64,000 nucleotides of DNA from Bolinopsis microptera (Eukaryota; Ctenophora; Tentaculata; Lobata; Bolinopsidae). Positions 24,101 through 34,046 of the stretch are shown piece by piece. Position numbers and translations under genes: made by a program. The stretch is taken from NCBI RefSeq assembly GCF_026151205.1, contig NC_087084.1:6931394-6995393 (forward strand). The letters are read 5' to 3'. The number at the start of each line of letters is the position of its first letter. Position 1 is the first letter of the stretch. Under the pieces are notes generated by a model. It had not been told where the DNA came from, made no database searches, and saw nothing but the letters and a program-made list of their open reading frames with translations.

Positions 24101-27100
24101 TGAAATGATCTACAACCAAACCACATACAGATCGACGGAGACACCTCAGATGCGCGCAGAATTTTTCAAGTTCTGCACGCCTAATATACAACGATTATCA
24201 CGTGCGCCAAACACCACTCTGGGATACAATAAAGTAGACCAATAACATTGTAGGCAGTAGGGAAATTTGATCGTGCGTGGTGTTACCGCGGCGAAATTCT
24301 TGTTTCAGACGGATTTCCCTGTACTAATATGTTCTAAACACACTTGCACTGGTTTAAATTATAATCTTCTACGATAATTGTGGATTTTTCGGACGCCAGA
24401 AATTTTGGGAACTCTCTGAAATTATTATATGTACAAAATAACAAACAAACACGCCTCAACTTCAAGGATCCACCAATACAACATTAAGATACAGCATAAC
24501 ATAACAAAAGAAATGTTTGATTATTAGCGCTGAAAATAAAATAAGCCCAACATCAAGTATCCACTGAATCACTACTGAAAGGGCTCAAAGTGAACTTGTT
24601 TACTCATCTTGCTTCACATTAGAGTAATAAGGAGCATTACATGTAACTATGTAATGTCACATTACATGTAACTATGTAATGTCACATTACATGTTACTAT
24701 GTAATGTCACATTAAATGTAACTATGTAATGTCACATTACATGTAACTATGTAATGTCACATTAAATGTAACTATGTAATGTCACATTACATGACCAACT
24801 GTCCCAACACTAGGAGTGGTAGTGACACATCACCACACTCACTAGGAGTGGTAGTGACACATCACCACACTCACTAGGAGTGGTAGTGACACATCACCAC
24901 ACTGACTAGGAGTGGTAGTGACACATCACCACACTCACTAGGAGTGGTAGTGACACATCACCACACTCACTAGGAGTGGTAGTGACACATCACCACACTC
25001 ACTAGGAGTGGTAGTGACACATCACCACACTCACTAGGAGTGGTAGTGACACATCACCACACTCACTAGGAGTGGTAGTGACACTACCACTCCCACACCC
25101 CCACCATCAGCTGCATTCCAGTCCTGCAGCGCGCTGTAGAATGCAGTGGTCTGCTCCTCTGTCAGGTTCATGTCTCCCAATCCGTCCAAGTTATCACTGG
25201 AGAGAGCCTGGTTGATAGCATCTATCTGGTCCTGTGTAAAGGAACCTGCTTTCTTGAGAAGTTCGTCAAAGCGCTCTTTTTGTTCCCCAGCGAAGTCGTC
25301 AAAGTCGAAGGAATCTTCGAAGTCTTTGAAGGCGTCTTCCATATCACCTCCAAGGTCACCGAACGTATTACCTATATCTCCGCCAAGGTCACTGAACGTA
25401 TCACCTATATCTCCGCCAAGGTCACTGAACTGATCACCGATGTCATCAAAAGCACCACCAATATCTCCCCCCATTTTATCCATGACATCATCAACATCAC
25501 CTCCAAAGTCTCCGAAACTGCTGCTCATATCACCGAAGTCACCCATGTCGAAGTCACCTTGTCCCTGTGCTAGCTGTACGGTAGCCGCGAGCAGCACAAG
25601 TATTAACATTGTTGACATGGTGTTTGCCTGGGTGTTTTATGTTATATAGAGTGCTGTATAATATACAATGTATAATGCATAATCTAAAATGTACACTGTA
25701 CAATGTACACTGTACAATGTACACTGTACAATGTACAGAGTTTCGAGATCATGAGGAGGAGATATTATTGTCGGAAATGGAGTTCGTTTTATTTGTAGCT
25801 ACAGCAATCTACTCATCTAGCCTAAGTGACAAACAACTTGCATTTATTCGACCGGACAATTTACTCAACATATAGATAAAAACAGGTTAAACATGTTAGA
25901 GGCTGGTTTTAAACCTAATAGCTAACTCCAGTTGGATCGTTAAGTAACTAGAGGATAACCAAATGTTGCACATGAACACAACGACTCTTCAACAACTGAC
26001 TAACAACACTAGTATTGTCAGTATATCAGTGATCTCAAACTTAGGGGAACATTATCAATAGAAAGTATCAGGTCATGAGTCATGACGCAATTGCTCACGT
26101 GATTAATTGTGTCGTGACGTAAAGTGGTGATTCAGTTCCTCCTTTACCTTTATAAAAGATTCTGAGTTCTGGTTCAGTAATTCATTACCACAGTACCAGA
26201 CATTATATCATAGTATCATATTACTTGGTGGTAGAAGTCACAGTCACATGATGTAAGATTTGTAGTACAAGTGCAGCTTTGTGAGTAGGCTCTGTTGTGA
26301 ATGTATCTTACTTAACGTAGATTTAGAAATGTTAGAAATATCCTCTAAGTGTCCTTTCCAGAGGCTGGGTGTACAATTATATTGCAAAATTATGTTAGAT
26401 TTTATTCACCAGCCGGCTGTTAGAGGAATGTTACCGTTATAGCCGCGCCAGTTGGCATTGTGCCTATTTGCCTTGCCATATGCCAGGCCATTGTGAATGC
26501 AAAGAACATAATCAATAAAACAAATGCAGCCAGTCTACAGTCCACACCCTGGCTCACCCTGGCTCACCCTGGCTCACCCTGGCTCACCCTGGCTCCAATA
26601 TAATTCTAAATGAAAAGCTCGAATAAGCAATAATTGTACAATATTTGTACAGCAGGCGAAGCGTCTGTGAATTATCTGAGTTAAATGCTGGACAAAACAG
26701 TGTGAATAGTATTAGTTGGTGTGAATCATTGTCCAGACTTGTCCTGTACATGGGAAATAATGGTATGGTATGTAAATTGTAAGGGTAGAGTTGTACTGAA
26801 AAGAGGGAATCGTCCTGTAACAAGGACAAAAGAAAATCGCGATTATTTAGGCCAAAAATTGCGGCGCTGCGGCAAGCCAAACTTGGCGAAATTCGCGGCA
26901 TATTCGCAGCACTGATTTCAGCTCATGGCTGCAGATTTCGTTTTGAGGTGAACTTTTAAGTTCCCGAGAAATCTTCTTAAGTTTGCATTTTCTCCTCGGG
27001 CACATTCGTAACCTACGGGCCAGGTAAACCTAAACTACATATTGACCGTTATGTACGTCGGTATCTGTTGAGGAGCCAAATCATCTGAAAAGCCCTAAAC

Positions 27101-30100
27101 CTATATTTTGCTCAGGCACGTAGCCAGGATTTTTCTTTGGGGGGGGGGGGGGGGGGGTCTGTCGGCGAGCGAAGCTGCATACTGTGGCAGGGGTCTGGGG
27201 GCGCAGCCCCCAGCGGGGTCCAGGGGCAGACCCCATTGGCGGGGGCTTGGGGGGCGCAGCCCCCCGGAAAAAATTTGCGAAATAGGGTGTTTTAGGCTAA
27301 ATTGAAAGTTTAATGAATTTACAAAAATGTATGGTTTGGCATTTAATCATTGCCTACAATCCTGACCTGAGTAATTTCCCCCTTTGAGACTTTATTTTGG
27401 GTTGAAAATTGAGTTTATCAAGAGGAAGTGAAAAATCTCTGGTTCAAATTTGGATTTGAAGCCATGTTTAATTTTTTCTGCTGAGGTCAATTTTTTGCGC
27501 AGAAAGTGCTCGATTTTAGGGGAAAAAATTTAAGTTTGCTTTTAATTTTTATGGTTCTGTCGGCACCTGAAATCGACGAAATCTGCAGGGGTGCTTCAGC
27601 TACCGCTGATTTCATAATTCATTGTATGTGGATGTCTAGTGGTCAAGTTTTATATGTCTAGTGGTAATGTTTATGTCTAATGGTAATGTTTATGTTAATA
27701 TTATTGTATTGTGCGACTTAAATTAAAAGTATTATACACAGACTTCTACAGGCTAGAAAACTTGGAACAGTAAACAAAATATTGATTTGATTCGCAGAAA
27801 TAAACTCGCTGTTCCATTTTGACACGGTACTCCGTACGAACCAGGTTATGCTACTCTATCGAAGATTTGGTTCATAATCCAGCATCATCATGATATAACA
27901 CACATATCGCTTTTTAATGGTTTTAATCACTTTCCTAAAATAAAATGTAGACTAGGTAACCCTAATATAATATAATAACTGACCGTTAAGACGTTCACAA
28001 GCCTATCCCCTGACTGGTACCTGTATAATTGAATACTATGGTTTAAATTATTGTCTCATGTTCTCTTTACATAACTCAATCTGAAGATCTACAAACACAG
28101 TACACACCTACAATCTACATTAAGTCTTAATGCCTGAAAAAAAAAATGAACGAAATGACTGCCAGAGCGTCTATACATAGATCTATAGATCCGGCGAAAA
28201 TGGTCATATTCTCAGATTCAAAACATTCTCAAAAATACTCATGATCCCCCTCATGAAAATTCCGAAATTAAGTAGAAAAACGCTATACAGTAAAGTGCAA
28301 CAAAACAGTGACATTTTAAACTGCTGCGTGAATAGACAGTACTCTGTACTACTGACTATTCACGAAACTGACAGTAGAGTAGAGCAATGTATTCGGGATA
28401 ATGACTAGAAATTACCCTGCTAAAATATCAAGCCTGCCCTTACAAGCTGTCACTTGAAGTCACGTGACCATTATTAAGATGTCTAGAGAGAGGTGTGGTT
28501 ACAATTTGTATTCCAATATCCATGTACTGATATTAGCTTGTCCATATAAGGATTAATTTAACATTAATTTTACACAACAAACATGGGCATGCTGGACACT
28601 TTGATCACTTTCCCTGCCCCTTGATGCGTTGTCACTTGGGTTTTAAAGTTTCCTCCGGTCTGTCATCTGTAGATAGTAGAAAAAGAGAGGGCAAAAAGAA
28701 AGAAAAGATTAAGAAAAGTGACAGAGAAAGAAAAGAGAAAAATAATAATAAGAATAAGAAAATAGAATGCGAAGGAGATATTAGAACAATATCAACGCGA
28801 CAGCAAGGAAGCCATTTTCGGCTCATGTGCAATGTGCAATGTATCTACTAACCACTAACTTTAGGTATTCAGTTACAAAGTGATAATATATAACTTAGCT
28901 CATTATTTTAGCATTTTTTTAAATTGCAGCACTCGACTCGATGTAAAGTAAAATTTGAGCTCCCAATTTTATGGTGTCTCCGGTGATTGAATCGGTTAAA
29001 AAATTAGGTAAAACACAATATTACGAAATGTTATAACAATTTCAATTTTTAAATCTTTCATATCTTTCATGAAAAAGGATCCATCAAATCTGGTGAAACA
29101 ATCACAAGAAAATGATTTGAAATTGTTATATTATGCTGTATCTTAATGTTGTATTGATGGATCCTTGAAGTTGAGGCGTGTTTGTTTGTTATTTTGTACA
29201 TAACATCATTATCATGTAACATAACTGGTATTCTATTATAACTTTTATGCATTAACTAGTTTTGACGTATCATTATTTAATTCTTTTACAATTCTTTAAA
29301 AAGAGATTTGTTTCGTGTGTTTCATAACTTATCTTCAAAACTTGAAAAATGTGCATAGCATACATAAAACAGCGCAAGTCTTTTAACGTTTTCTGGCCGA
29401 TGGTAACTAACATAGTAATCGGTAAAGTAACTTTGGGTAACTAATAGTAACGATAATTAACCAATAGCAAATTTAAGTAATCAATAGTAACGACAAGTAA
29501 CCAATATTAACGATAAGTAAGCAATATTAACCAATAGTAACCAACAGTAACCAACAGTAAGATAAGCACATACCTGTAGCTAATAGTGACCAATAGTAAC
29601 CAATAGTAACCAACAGTAAGATAAGCACTAACCTGTAGCTAATAGTACTGGTCTTCTCATACTGGGATACTACCAGAGTGTAGGTACTAGAACCGGCTCC
29701 TGCGTTTATACGGGCTAAATAGTGGGGCGAGTTTATCTTCGTACCTGAGGTTTAGAGGTTTAGAAAGTTAGAAGTTTAGAAGTTTAGAGAACTTGTTGGT
29801 TTAGAGGTTTAGAGAACGTGTTGGTTTAGAGGTTTAGAGAACTTGTTAAACGTGGGTCGGGAACGTAGTAGTTCTACCGAAAAACTTGGATTAGGTGAAT
29901 TTTTAAGAATTTGATGATTTTAGAGTTTCCTCTTTGTAAAGATTGGTATGTAATTAATAAAATACAAACCACTAAGTAAAGCGTCATCAGGATAGTAGAC
30001 CCTGTCTCCGTTGGTTTTATAAACGTGCAGGGTGATGAATTCTTTGTTGTTCGCGAAATCGTCTTTCTCTGTTATATGCCTGGAAGAGGAATTTTAACTA

Positions 30101-30882
30101 ATACAGAACTACTTTTGTGGAAGAAATACTGCCAAATCTACTCTCTCACGTGACGTCACACATTCTCAGTCTCTCTCACGTGACGTCACACGCCCCTAAC
30201 GTTACGTCATCACCTCACCTGCTCAACAATATCCACATAGTGCAGGGTTTCTTAGCCTCCAACACGTCTAGTTTGTACTGAGGGTTGTACTCCAGATTGT
30301 AGTGGTCCTTCTTGGGGCCCTGACCTGCAGCCCAGTCTGCATGCAGATTGTATCTGTGGCAGGTTATACATTATACATTGTAAATTATACAGTGTACATT
30401 ATACATTGTACATTATACATTGTACATTATACATTATACATTATTAGGTGATATAATGAGCAACAGTTTCAGGGACCTGCAGCAGTGCAGCCCAGTCTGC
30501 GTGCAGATTGTATCTGTGACAGGTTGTTATTTAATTTTAAATGTTCGTTACATAATACTGCCGTTTTCTGACTAAAGTGTTCATAGACACAAATGTTTTT
30601 ATAGACACAAAAATCTGAGGTTTAAAAAATCAGCCATCTTCCTAGCATTCCTGTTCTGCGAGAAATACCATCTGAAAGTAGAACATGTAAACCTGAAAAT
30701 AACCTGTAAAAGTGTAAATAACCTTACCTGTAAAAGTGTAAATAACCTAACCTGTAAAGGAACAGTTTGGGGTTCCAGTTGAGATACACCACATCGAAGA
30801 AGTGTAGACAGATCTCCCAGCTGATCCAGAATACCCCGTTATCGTACTCTATCGCGGACATAACGTCAAAATTCAGCGCTTT
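18144..30882 (-). CDS. CAPN7: Calpain-7-like cysteine protease, 3' part (seven exons)
   Basis: Minus-strand exons 30882-30752, 30353-30219, 30079-29970, 29744-29633, 19041-18922, 18582-18455 and 18298-18144 (stop TGA). All have AG/GT borders, and the split codons join correctly at every intron. The encoded order matches the C-terminal half of calpain-7 (PalB-type): NGVFWISWE, NLHADWAAGQGPKKD, NPQYKLDV, WILLSR/HITEKDDFANN, INSPHYLARI, TLVVSQYEK, then GEWTAQLAGGC, THKNNPTYLL and a final HIIPSTFEPG stretch. These are the calpain-type beta-sandwich (domain III-like) repeats that follow the protease core; calpain-7 is a cytosolic, ESCRT-III-associated calpain. Exons for the MIT repeats and catalytic Cys-His-Asn core were not found and should lie upstream (>30.9 kb or beyond the window). 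The 10,591-bp fourth intron visible here holds two other genes. Confidence 0.88.
19323..20312 (-). CDS. Rhodopsin-family G-protein-coupled receptor, intronless, nested in the calpain intron
   Basis: The frame is open for 329 residues from the first ATG (20312-20310). Seven hydrophobic segments are visible. The first has FPGN, the conserved Gly-Asn of helix 1. A Ser-Arg (LSRAIVI) sits where the DRY motif falls after helix 3. Helix 7 has ASLNPLLYVWRM, matching NPxxY followed by basic residues of helix 8. An NDT glycosylation site lies at the N terminus, and the tail is Ser/Asn/Glu-rich. This is a class A receptor; the ligand cannot be named. It lies on the same strand as the surrounding calpain-7-like gene, inside its largest intron. 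Its ATG is followed upstream by a tandem repeat, with no clear TATA. Confidence 0.85.
   Translation of the reverse strand: MNDTLILETHRIYDGLIASWLFFSFLIGFPGNCLALKYFLRTKKRNLSTLLYIVACSIDVGSSIIHLPVAFSLLNNRTPGLLGNKSFNSIRNFILFLLQQMSIFLVMTLSLSRAIVIKFPFYKVNKRAVLVSIALYLLYHCIWNCTLFLLVDMQYIIAPSPNDVSSKHDEPPEYLLLRIFYMFNYSACLGIPPIIVFLTFLVSIVMLRKDPVANNVPQRRNQHASITITYFTALFLCCNCFTFINCCLLTYTLVSKTYPGPIYDNYFMSLYGWLLSDVFCTVLNASLNPLLYVWRMREMRLWIVGILPNRAGSASGVTANSNNETETEL
20338..20800. repeat. Two tandem copies of a ~240-bp sequence upstream of the GPCR gene
   Basis: Blocks TTATCACAAACGTATGTTAA, GCTGTGGCTCACTGCAGCCT, ACACCGGTAGTAAA and GGCACGTGTGCGCTAATAGA occur in order at about 20369-20560 and again at about 20613-20790, with roughly 85% identity. 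As they lie immediately 5' of the receptor gene they may include its promoter. Confidence 0.75.
20870..20933 (+). other. 64-nt near-perfect hairpin
   Basis: CACTTGT at the 5' end pairs with ACAAGTG at the 3' end. Inside, GTTCAAGCATGGCTCC pairs with GGAGCCATGCCTGAAC with one mismatch, leaving a ~9-nt loop (ACTGCACTG). Size and pairing would suit a microRNA precursor, though the loop is small and the 3' arm has a short bulge. It could also be a miniature foldback repeat. Confidence 0.4.
21184..23202. repeat. 2-kb inverted repeat with ~650-bp arms
   Basis: Sequence 21184-21832 is nearly the exact reverse complement of 22526-23202 (for example GTGATCAAATTGCATGAAAC at the left edge against GTTTCATGCAATTTGATCAC at the right). 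A weaker match continues inward to about 21880 and 22480. The ~600-bp loop holds a telomere-like repeat flanked by its own 17-bp inverted repeat. No target-site duplication or transposase was seen. Confidence 0.9.
22362..22424 (+). repeat. Interstitial telomeric repeat, (TTAGGG)10
   Basis: Nine TTAGGG units and one TTAGAG variant in head-to-tail order. The block is bracketed by GACAACTGAACCCAATT (from 22311) and its reverse complement AATTGGGTTCAGTTGTC (from 22439), so it sits at the tip of a stem inside the larger palindrome. TTAGGG is the telomere unit of most animals other than arthropods and nematodes. Confidence 0.95.
23203..24431. other. Intronic sequence without recognised features
   Basis: Part of the large calpain intron. 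The first 200 bp repeat themes from just outside the left palindrome arm (CCAATTA, AAGTTTTTCT). I see no gene, RNA or mobile-element terminus. Confidence 0.4.
24432..24502 (-). repeat. Dispersed ~72-bp sequence, inverted partner of 29127-29203
   Basis: TACAAAATAACAAACAAACA and the following CGCCTCAACTTCAAGGATCC are found as reverse complement at 29127-29203, about 4.6 kb away, with near identity. The pair brackets the acidic GPI-anchored protein gene and several minisatellites. Confidence 0.75.
24640..24795 (+). repeat. 25-bp minisatellite, about 6 units
   Basis: Unit ATGTAACTATGTAATGTCAC plus ATTAC/ATTAA, repeated about six times. Alternate units differ by ATTAC or ATTAA, hinting at amplification of a dimer. 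Confidence 0.9.
24809..25085 (+). repeat. 32-bp minisatellite, about 9 units, overlapping the 3' end of a gene
   Basis: Unit ACTAGGAGTGGTAGTGACAC plus ATCACCACACTC. The innermost unit is part of the coding sequence of the minus-strand gene 25034-25618 and encodes its hydrophobic C-terminal tail and stop codon, so the array extends from inside the gene into its 3' flank. Confidence 0.92.
25034..25618 (-). CDS. Small secreted acidic protein, probably GPI-anchored, with internal GGDIGDTF-type repeats
   Basis: 194 codons, single exon, start ATG at 25618. An N-terminal signal peptide (about 19 residues ending AQG) is followed by a strongly acidic, Gly/Asp/Phe-rich part. There FSDLGGDIG units recur three to four times (about residues 60-95). 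A helical stretch follows with SFTQDQIDAINQALSS and LTEEQTTAFYSALQDW, then a small-residue site (NAADGGG) and a hydrophobic tail of about 18 residues, as in a GPI-attachment signal. The tail is encoded by the first unit of a 32-bp minisatellite. A paralogue lies at 60334-61074 with the same layout (TQDQ(L/I)...I, ...LQ, small residues, hydrophobic tail). I do not recognise the family and propose only cell-surface attachment. Confidence 0.75.
   Translation of the reverse strand: MSTMLILVLLAATVQLAQGQGDFDMGDFGDMSSSFGDFGGDVDDVMDKMGGDIGGAFDDIGDQFSDLGGDIGDTFSDLGGDIGNTFGDLGGDMEDAFKDFEDSFDFDDFAGEQKERFDELLKKAGSFTQDQIDAINQALSSDNLDGLGDMNLTEEQTTAFYSALQDWNAADGGGVGVVVSLPLLVSVVMCHYHS
25660..25740 (+). repeat. 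Short palindromic minisatellite (TGTACAATGTACAC)
   Basis: TGTACACTGTACAATG repeats about three times just upstream of the acidic protein gene. The same motif type appears at 30365-30440. Confidence 0.85.
25741..26530. other. Intronic/intergenic, possible TATA-type promoter
   Basis: No coding frame recognised. A TTTATAAAAG element at about 26150-26159 with a GTGACGTAA motif (26112-26121) about 35 bp upstream could be a core promoter on the plus strand, but no gene follows that I can identify. Confidence 0.3.
26540..26595 (+). repeat. 10-bp minisatellite (ACCCTGGCTC)n
   Basis: Five to six exact units of ACCCTGGCTC in tandem. Confidence 0.95.
26596..27107. other. Sequence without genes; part resembles 50.4-50.5 kb
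   Basis: The block around 26820-26930 (AAAATCGCGATTATTTAGGCC, TTGCGG) resembles the 'ATCGCGATTTTT' repeat near 50400-50470, so it is probably a decayed dispersed repeat. Nothing else recognised. Confidence 0.35.
27108..27265 (+). repeat. G-rich dispersed element (GCACGTAGCCAGGAT type)
   Basis: Begins GGCACGTAGCCAGGATTTTT, continues with a ~22-base G run and the palindromic blocks GGGGGCGCAGCCCCC and GGGGGGCGCAGCCCCCC. Many marine invertebrate genomes carry abundant miniature elements of this appearance. The G run may be mis-sized by sequencing. Confidence 0.6.
27266..29126. other. Large-intron sequence without recognised genes
   Basis: AT-rich sequence within the calpain intron. I see a purine-rich stretch (28678-28770) but no supported exon, RNA gene or mobile-element end. 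Confidence 0.4.
29127..29203 (+). repeat. Inverted partner of the repeat at 24432-24502
   Basis: GCTGTATCTTAATGTTGTAT, GGATCCTTGAAGTTGAGGCG and TGTTTGTTTGTTATTTTGTA are the reverse complement of 24432-24502. Confidence 0.75.
29400..29632 (+). repeat. Degenerate 10-15-bp repeat (AATAGTAACC) beside a calpain exon
   Basis: Many variants of AATAGTAAC(C/G)A up to the edge of the calpain exon 29744-29633. Within it a second ACCTGTAGCTAATAGT occurs at about 29571, duplicating the exon end and splice donor of that exon. The duplicate could act as a decoy donor site. Confidence 0.7.
30365..30450 (+). repeat. Short (TACATTATACATTG) minisatellite
   Basis: ACATTGTACATTATACATTG-type units repeated for about 80 bp in the intron following the exon boundary at 30353. 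Confidence 0.85.
30475..30525 (-). pseudogene. Duplicated fragment of a calpain exon (5' part of exon 30353-30219)
   Basis: GCAGCCCAGTCTGCGTGCAG and ATTGTATCTGTGACAGG copy 30328-30363 (exon start and its splice acceptor) with a few substitutions, about 165 bp upstream in transcription direction. It is too short to code on its own. It keeps an AG acceptor and might be a cryptic splice site. Confidence 0.7.
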
Positions 30883-30900
30883 CTGCGGGAAATACACGTG

Positions 30901-31025
30901 TTAAATATGTTAAATTATGTTAAATTATGTTAAATTATGTTAAATTATGTTAAATTATGTTAAATTATGTTAAATTATGTTGAATTATGTTGAATTATGT
31001 TGAATTATGTTAAATTATGTTTAGT
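30901..31025 (+). repeat. 10-bp minisatellite (TTAAATTATG)n
   Basis: About 11 units of TTAAATTATG, with TTGAATTATG variants in the middle, in the intron just upstream of calpain exon 30882-30752. Confidence 0.95.
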
Positions 31026-31695
31026 CATGTTTAATCGTGTTAAATAAGATGTATTTGTAATTTTTAGACCGATTTAAATACTAATTAAGCTAATAATACG
31101 AGAGCGTTATGTGAGTAATGATAGCCGAGAAATGATTAGAAAGAAATACATCATGTGCGTGGTGTGATTCTGGAATAATATATAGATTCTGGAATAATAT
31201 ATAGATCGCACCTATATAAGTTCGTACTATGCTACAATCCAAAGGGACAAATTGGTTATATCGTCGGTAGACAAGTTCAACGAATGAAATGAATGAATGA
31301 ATTGAGTTGTAATCAGAGTTCCATGGATATTGTTATGCTGCACTGTCTTTAGTCTAGTCAGAGAGGATTGGAATTTGTGTCCCGCCCTAATGATAAGCTA
31401 CACAAATCACCATCTGTAATGACCACACTGTTGTAGGGCCACCGTTTTTTTAGCTTTGTGTAGACTTGTAGAAGCAGTGTGTTGCTCATAACACTGTCAT
31501 AACACTGTCATAACACTGTCATAACACTGTCACTGTCCCAGCTATAGACGGCACGTAACGCGGTAACGCGTCACGTAATCAATTATGTAACGCGTTACGT
31601 TCCGTCTAGCTAAGGTCTTAGACATTGTCAAGTTTGTAATCGAAATGTTTTAATTTCTATTTGTTAGTCTGAGAATGAAGCTTAACAAGTAATGA
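31026..31695. other. Intronic sequence with small repeats
   Basis: Contains ATAGATTCTGGAATAATAT (twice), four CATAACACTGT units at 31487-31533, and an inverted pair of ACGCGTTACG-type motifs at 31550-31605. No exon recognised. Confidence 0.45.
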
Positions 31696-31699
31696 TACG

Positions 31700-31860
31700 T
31701 GACGTCACATACTCTCCCACGTGACGTCACACCCCCTAAAGTGACGTCACACCCCCTAACGTGACGTCACACCCCTAACGTGACGTCACACCCCTAACGT
31801 GACGTCACACCCCTAACGTGACGTCACACACCCCTAACGTTACGTCACACACACTCTCTC
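31700..31860 (+). repeat. Minisatellite of TGACGTCA (CRE-like) motifs
   Basis: Unit CCCCTAACGTGACGTCACAC, 19-21 bp, about eight times; six or seven units keep the palindrome TGACGTCA. Two related units lie at 30147-30192. TGACGTCA is the CREB/ATF consensus; whether it acts as an enhancer is not shown. Confidence 0.9.
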
Positions 31861-31861
31861 A

Positions 31862-31905
31862 CGTTACCCCTCACCTGCTCAACAATATCCACACAGTGCT
31901 CTTAG
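31862..31905 (-). pseudogene. Duplicated fragment of a calpain exon end (3' part of exon 30353-30219)
   Basis: CACCTGCTCAACAATATCCA and the adjoining CACAGTGCTCTTAG copy 30214-30250 with the GT donor. Together with the neighbouring TGACGTCA minisatellite this shows that a segment spanning repeat and exon edge was duplicated about 1.65 kb apart. Confidence 0.7.
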
Positions 31906-32324
31906 ACCCCAGCTATACGGTATGTTACTTCTACAGTAACAGAACGTATAGCTACACTGTATAGTCACGCTCTATAGTCACACTCATTATTCTTACATCA
32001 ACTGCCATATTTCATCTTAATCACGTTTAGCGGTTGTTTGAATGTGATAATTAGCAGTATTTTTCCATTCACACTTTTTTTTGTAAAAAAGTAATAGTGA
32101 AAGATTACGAACGGTCGTTTTTGCAGAAAAACGTGGATTTTGGAGAACGAGGTAGATGGGTCACGTGTTGGTCACGTGTTGGTCATGTGTTGGTCATGTC
32201 ACGTGCTCCTACTTACCATTGAACAGAGCCGGTAATCACTGTTTGTTGTTTTGTTAAATGAAGATGATGTGGTCCGGTTGTTACTCTGACTACTAGGGAA
32301 TGTAAGCCAAGCGAATATTTATTA
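31906..32324. other. Sequence without recognised genes
   Basis: Contains a GGTCACGTGTT / GGTCATGTGTT triplication at 32159-32195. A minus-strand GTAAGT-like donor stands at about 32215, but no exon matching a known protein was recognised. Confidence 0.35.
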
Positions 32325-34046
32325 TTTATTGATTGCATAACTATTATATATCTATATAATATATATCTATGATTAGAATTAATGATCATTAATTACAGTT
32401 TCACTTGCAGTAGCTGTTGTGCGTATTCACTAACTCACGTTTTACAGTTCAGTTGCTTAGATTGCATTGAAATTTGAACTTCATTTCTTTCAAACGTAGA
32501 ACGTTAGAACTTTTTAAATGATATGGAAACACCTTATTCTTGAATCTTGTGTTATTTCCTGTAGTACCTATATTATATTCAAGACCTCCTTCGTTGCGTA
32601 TATGTTCCGAGGAATGAGATAAATTGATCGGGTGAACAGGTGAAAATCAAGAGGAAAAAAAACTTGTTTTTAATCTTATTTGTGACTGGATAGTAATATT
32701 CTGTGGAATTTGTGAAATCAACTGAAGGAATATCTGTATTCAGTAGACTAAAGAATGTTTCATGAGATCTTTGATCAGACAAGCGCTAAAATCGTGATCT
32801 AACAGGTATAATCGCGGTCCCATCGTTATTTATAACCACATAAGTGAAAAACATTTTTAATGCAGGTGACTGCTTGGTCAATTTGGTCATTGTTAATTCC
32901 TGCAAACAGCCGCGGAAGAGCACGGCTGAGTTAAATTAATTTTCCCAGTCCTGGATATACTGGAGACCAATCTCCCCTGATAATTAAATGACTACTCACA
33001 CTGTCACCCAAATGAATAATATTAAAAATGCGATAATTAAACTAATTACAACACTACAAAATCTATTACATTTATTGAAAATTATGTAATGTAACGTGAT
33101 GGAAATATCTTAAACGGGTCATATCCTGTCCAAACCCAGGATCTTAGTTGTAGTGAACGGTGGATTTTGACGTATCGAACGTACGTTCCAGTCATTTTGT
33201 AGTGAACGTTATTGAACGTTAGTGAACGGCAGTGATCATCAAAAACAAAAATTCATGAAAGTAAAATTTTTGAAATCTTAATTTTCTCAACTGATAATTA
33301 ACTTTCCTAGACTGATACAAAATGAAGCAATCCTATTTCTGTGCACATATTTCTGACTTTGTCGCCATGAGCCCATGATCACACACAGTATTTATGCTAC
33401 TGAACACTACTAGTAATTTGTCCATAACGTTCAGAACGTGAGATGAGTTTTAGTGAACGCATGTACAAACAATTTTTAGTGAACGTTCCGTAAGTGCACT
33501 ACAACTAAGCCCAGGATACATAACATGAAGAATTCGTTGTAACTTTGTATGAAAATGATTAATAGATATCCTGCAAACAGGCAGATCATCTGCAGCTTTC
33601 AGGCTCTGCAGAAGTTTCTGGTAATCGGTTTAATGGATGGTCATTGATATTAATTGGTCATTGTTATTTGCTAAATCGGTATTTCTCGTAATCAGGGAGA
33701 TCACGCATCGGGTGCAAAGAATTTAAAGAATTTAAAACATTGGATATTCCTTGTCATTCCAGTGATGATCTATGACTAAGTTTACATTACCTCTATATGA
33801 AATTTACTGCAATAGCAGTCTTTAAAAATTTATTTTGATTTGTTTGAAATGGGCTCAGTACAGGAATGCACTATTTTTGCACTGGTTACCATGACCAGTG
33901 ACTGGTATGCAATCACAATCTGTTACCTACATGTGCATTGTGCACCATGGTAGTGAATAATTTTAGTGCTCCTTAGTAGTGAATATGTTGCCCCATCTCA
34001 TAAGTGTAGCAGCAGTTTACATTACCTTGAGTTTAACATAAACAGT

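Noticed and set aside
24640-25085. Regularly spaced repeats that could suggest a CRISPR array
   Set aside because: Units are contiguous without unique spacers, in an animal genome; ordinary minisatellites.
32215-32330. A further upstream calpain exon on the minus strand
   Set aside because: A GTAAGT donor is present, but the translation before it does not resemble any calpain-7 segment.
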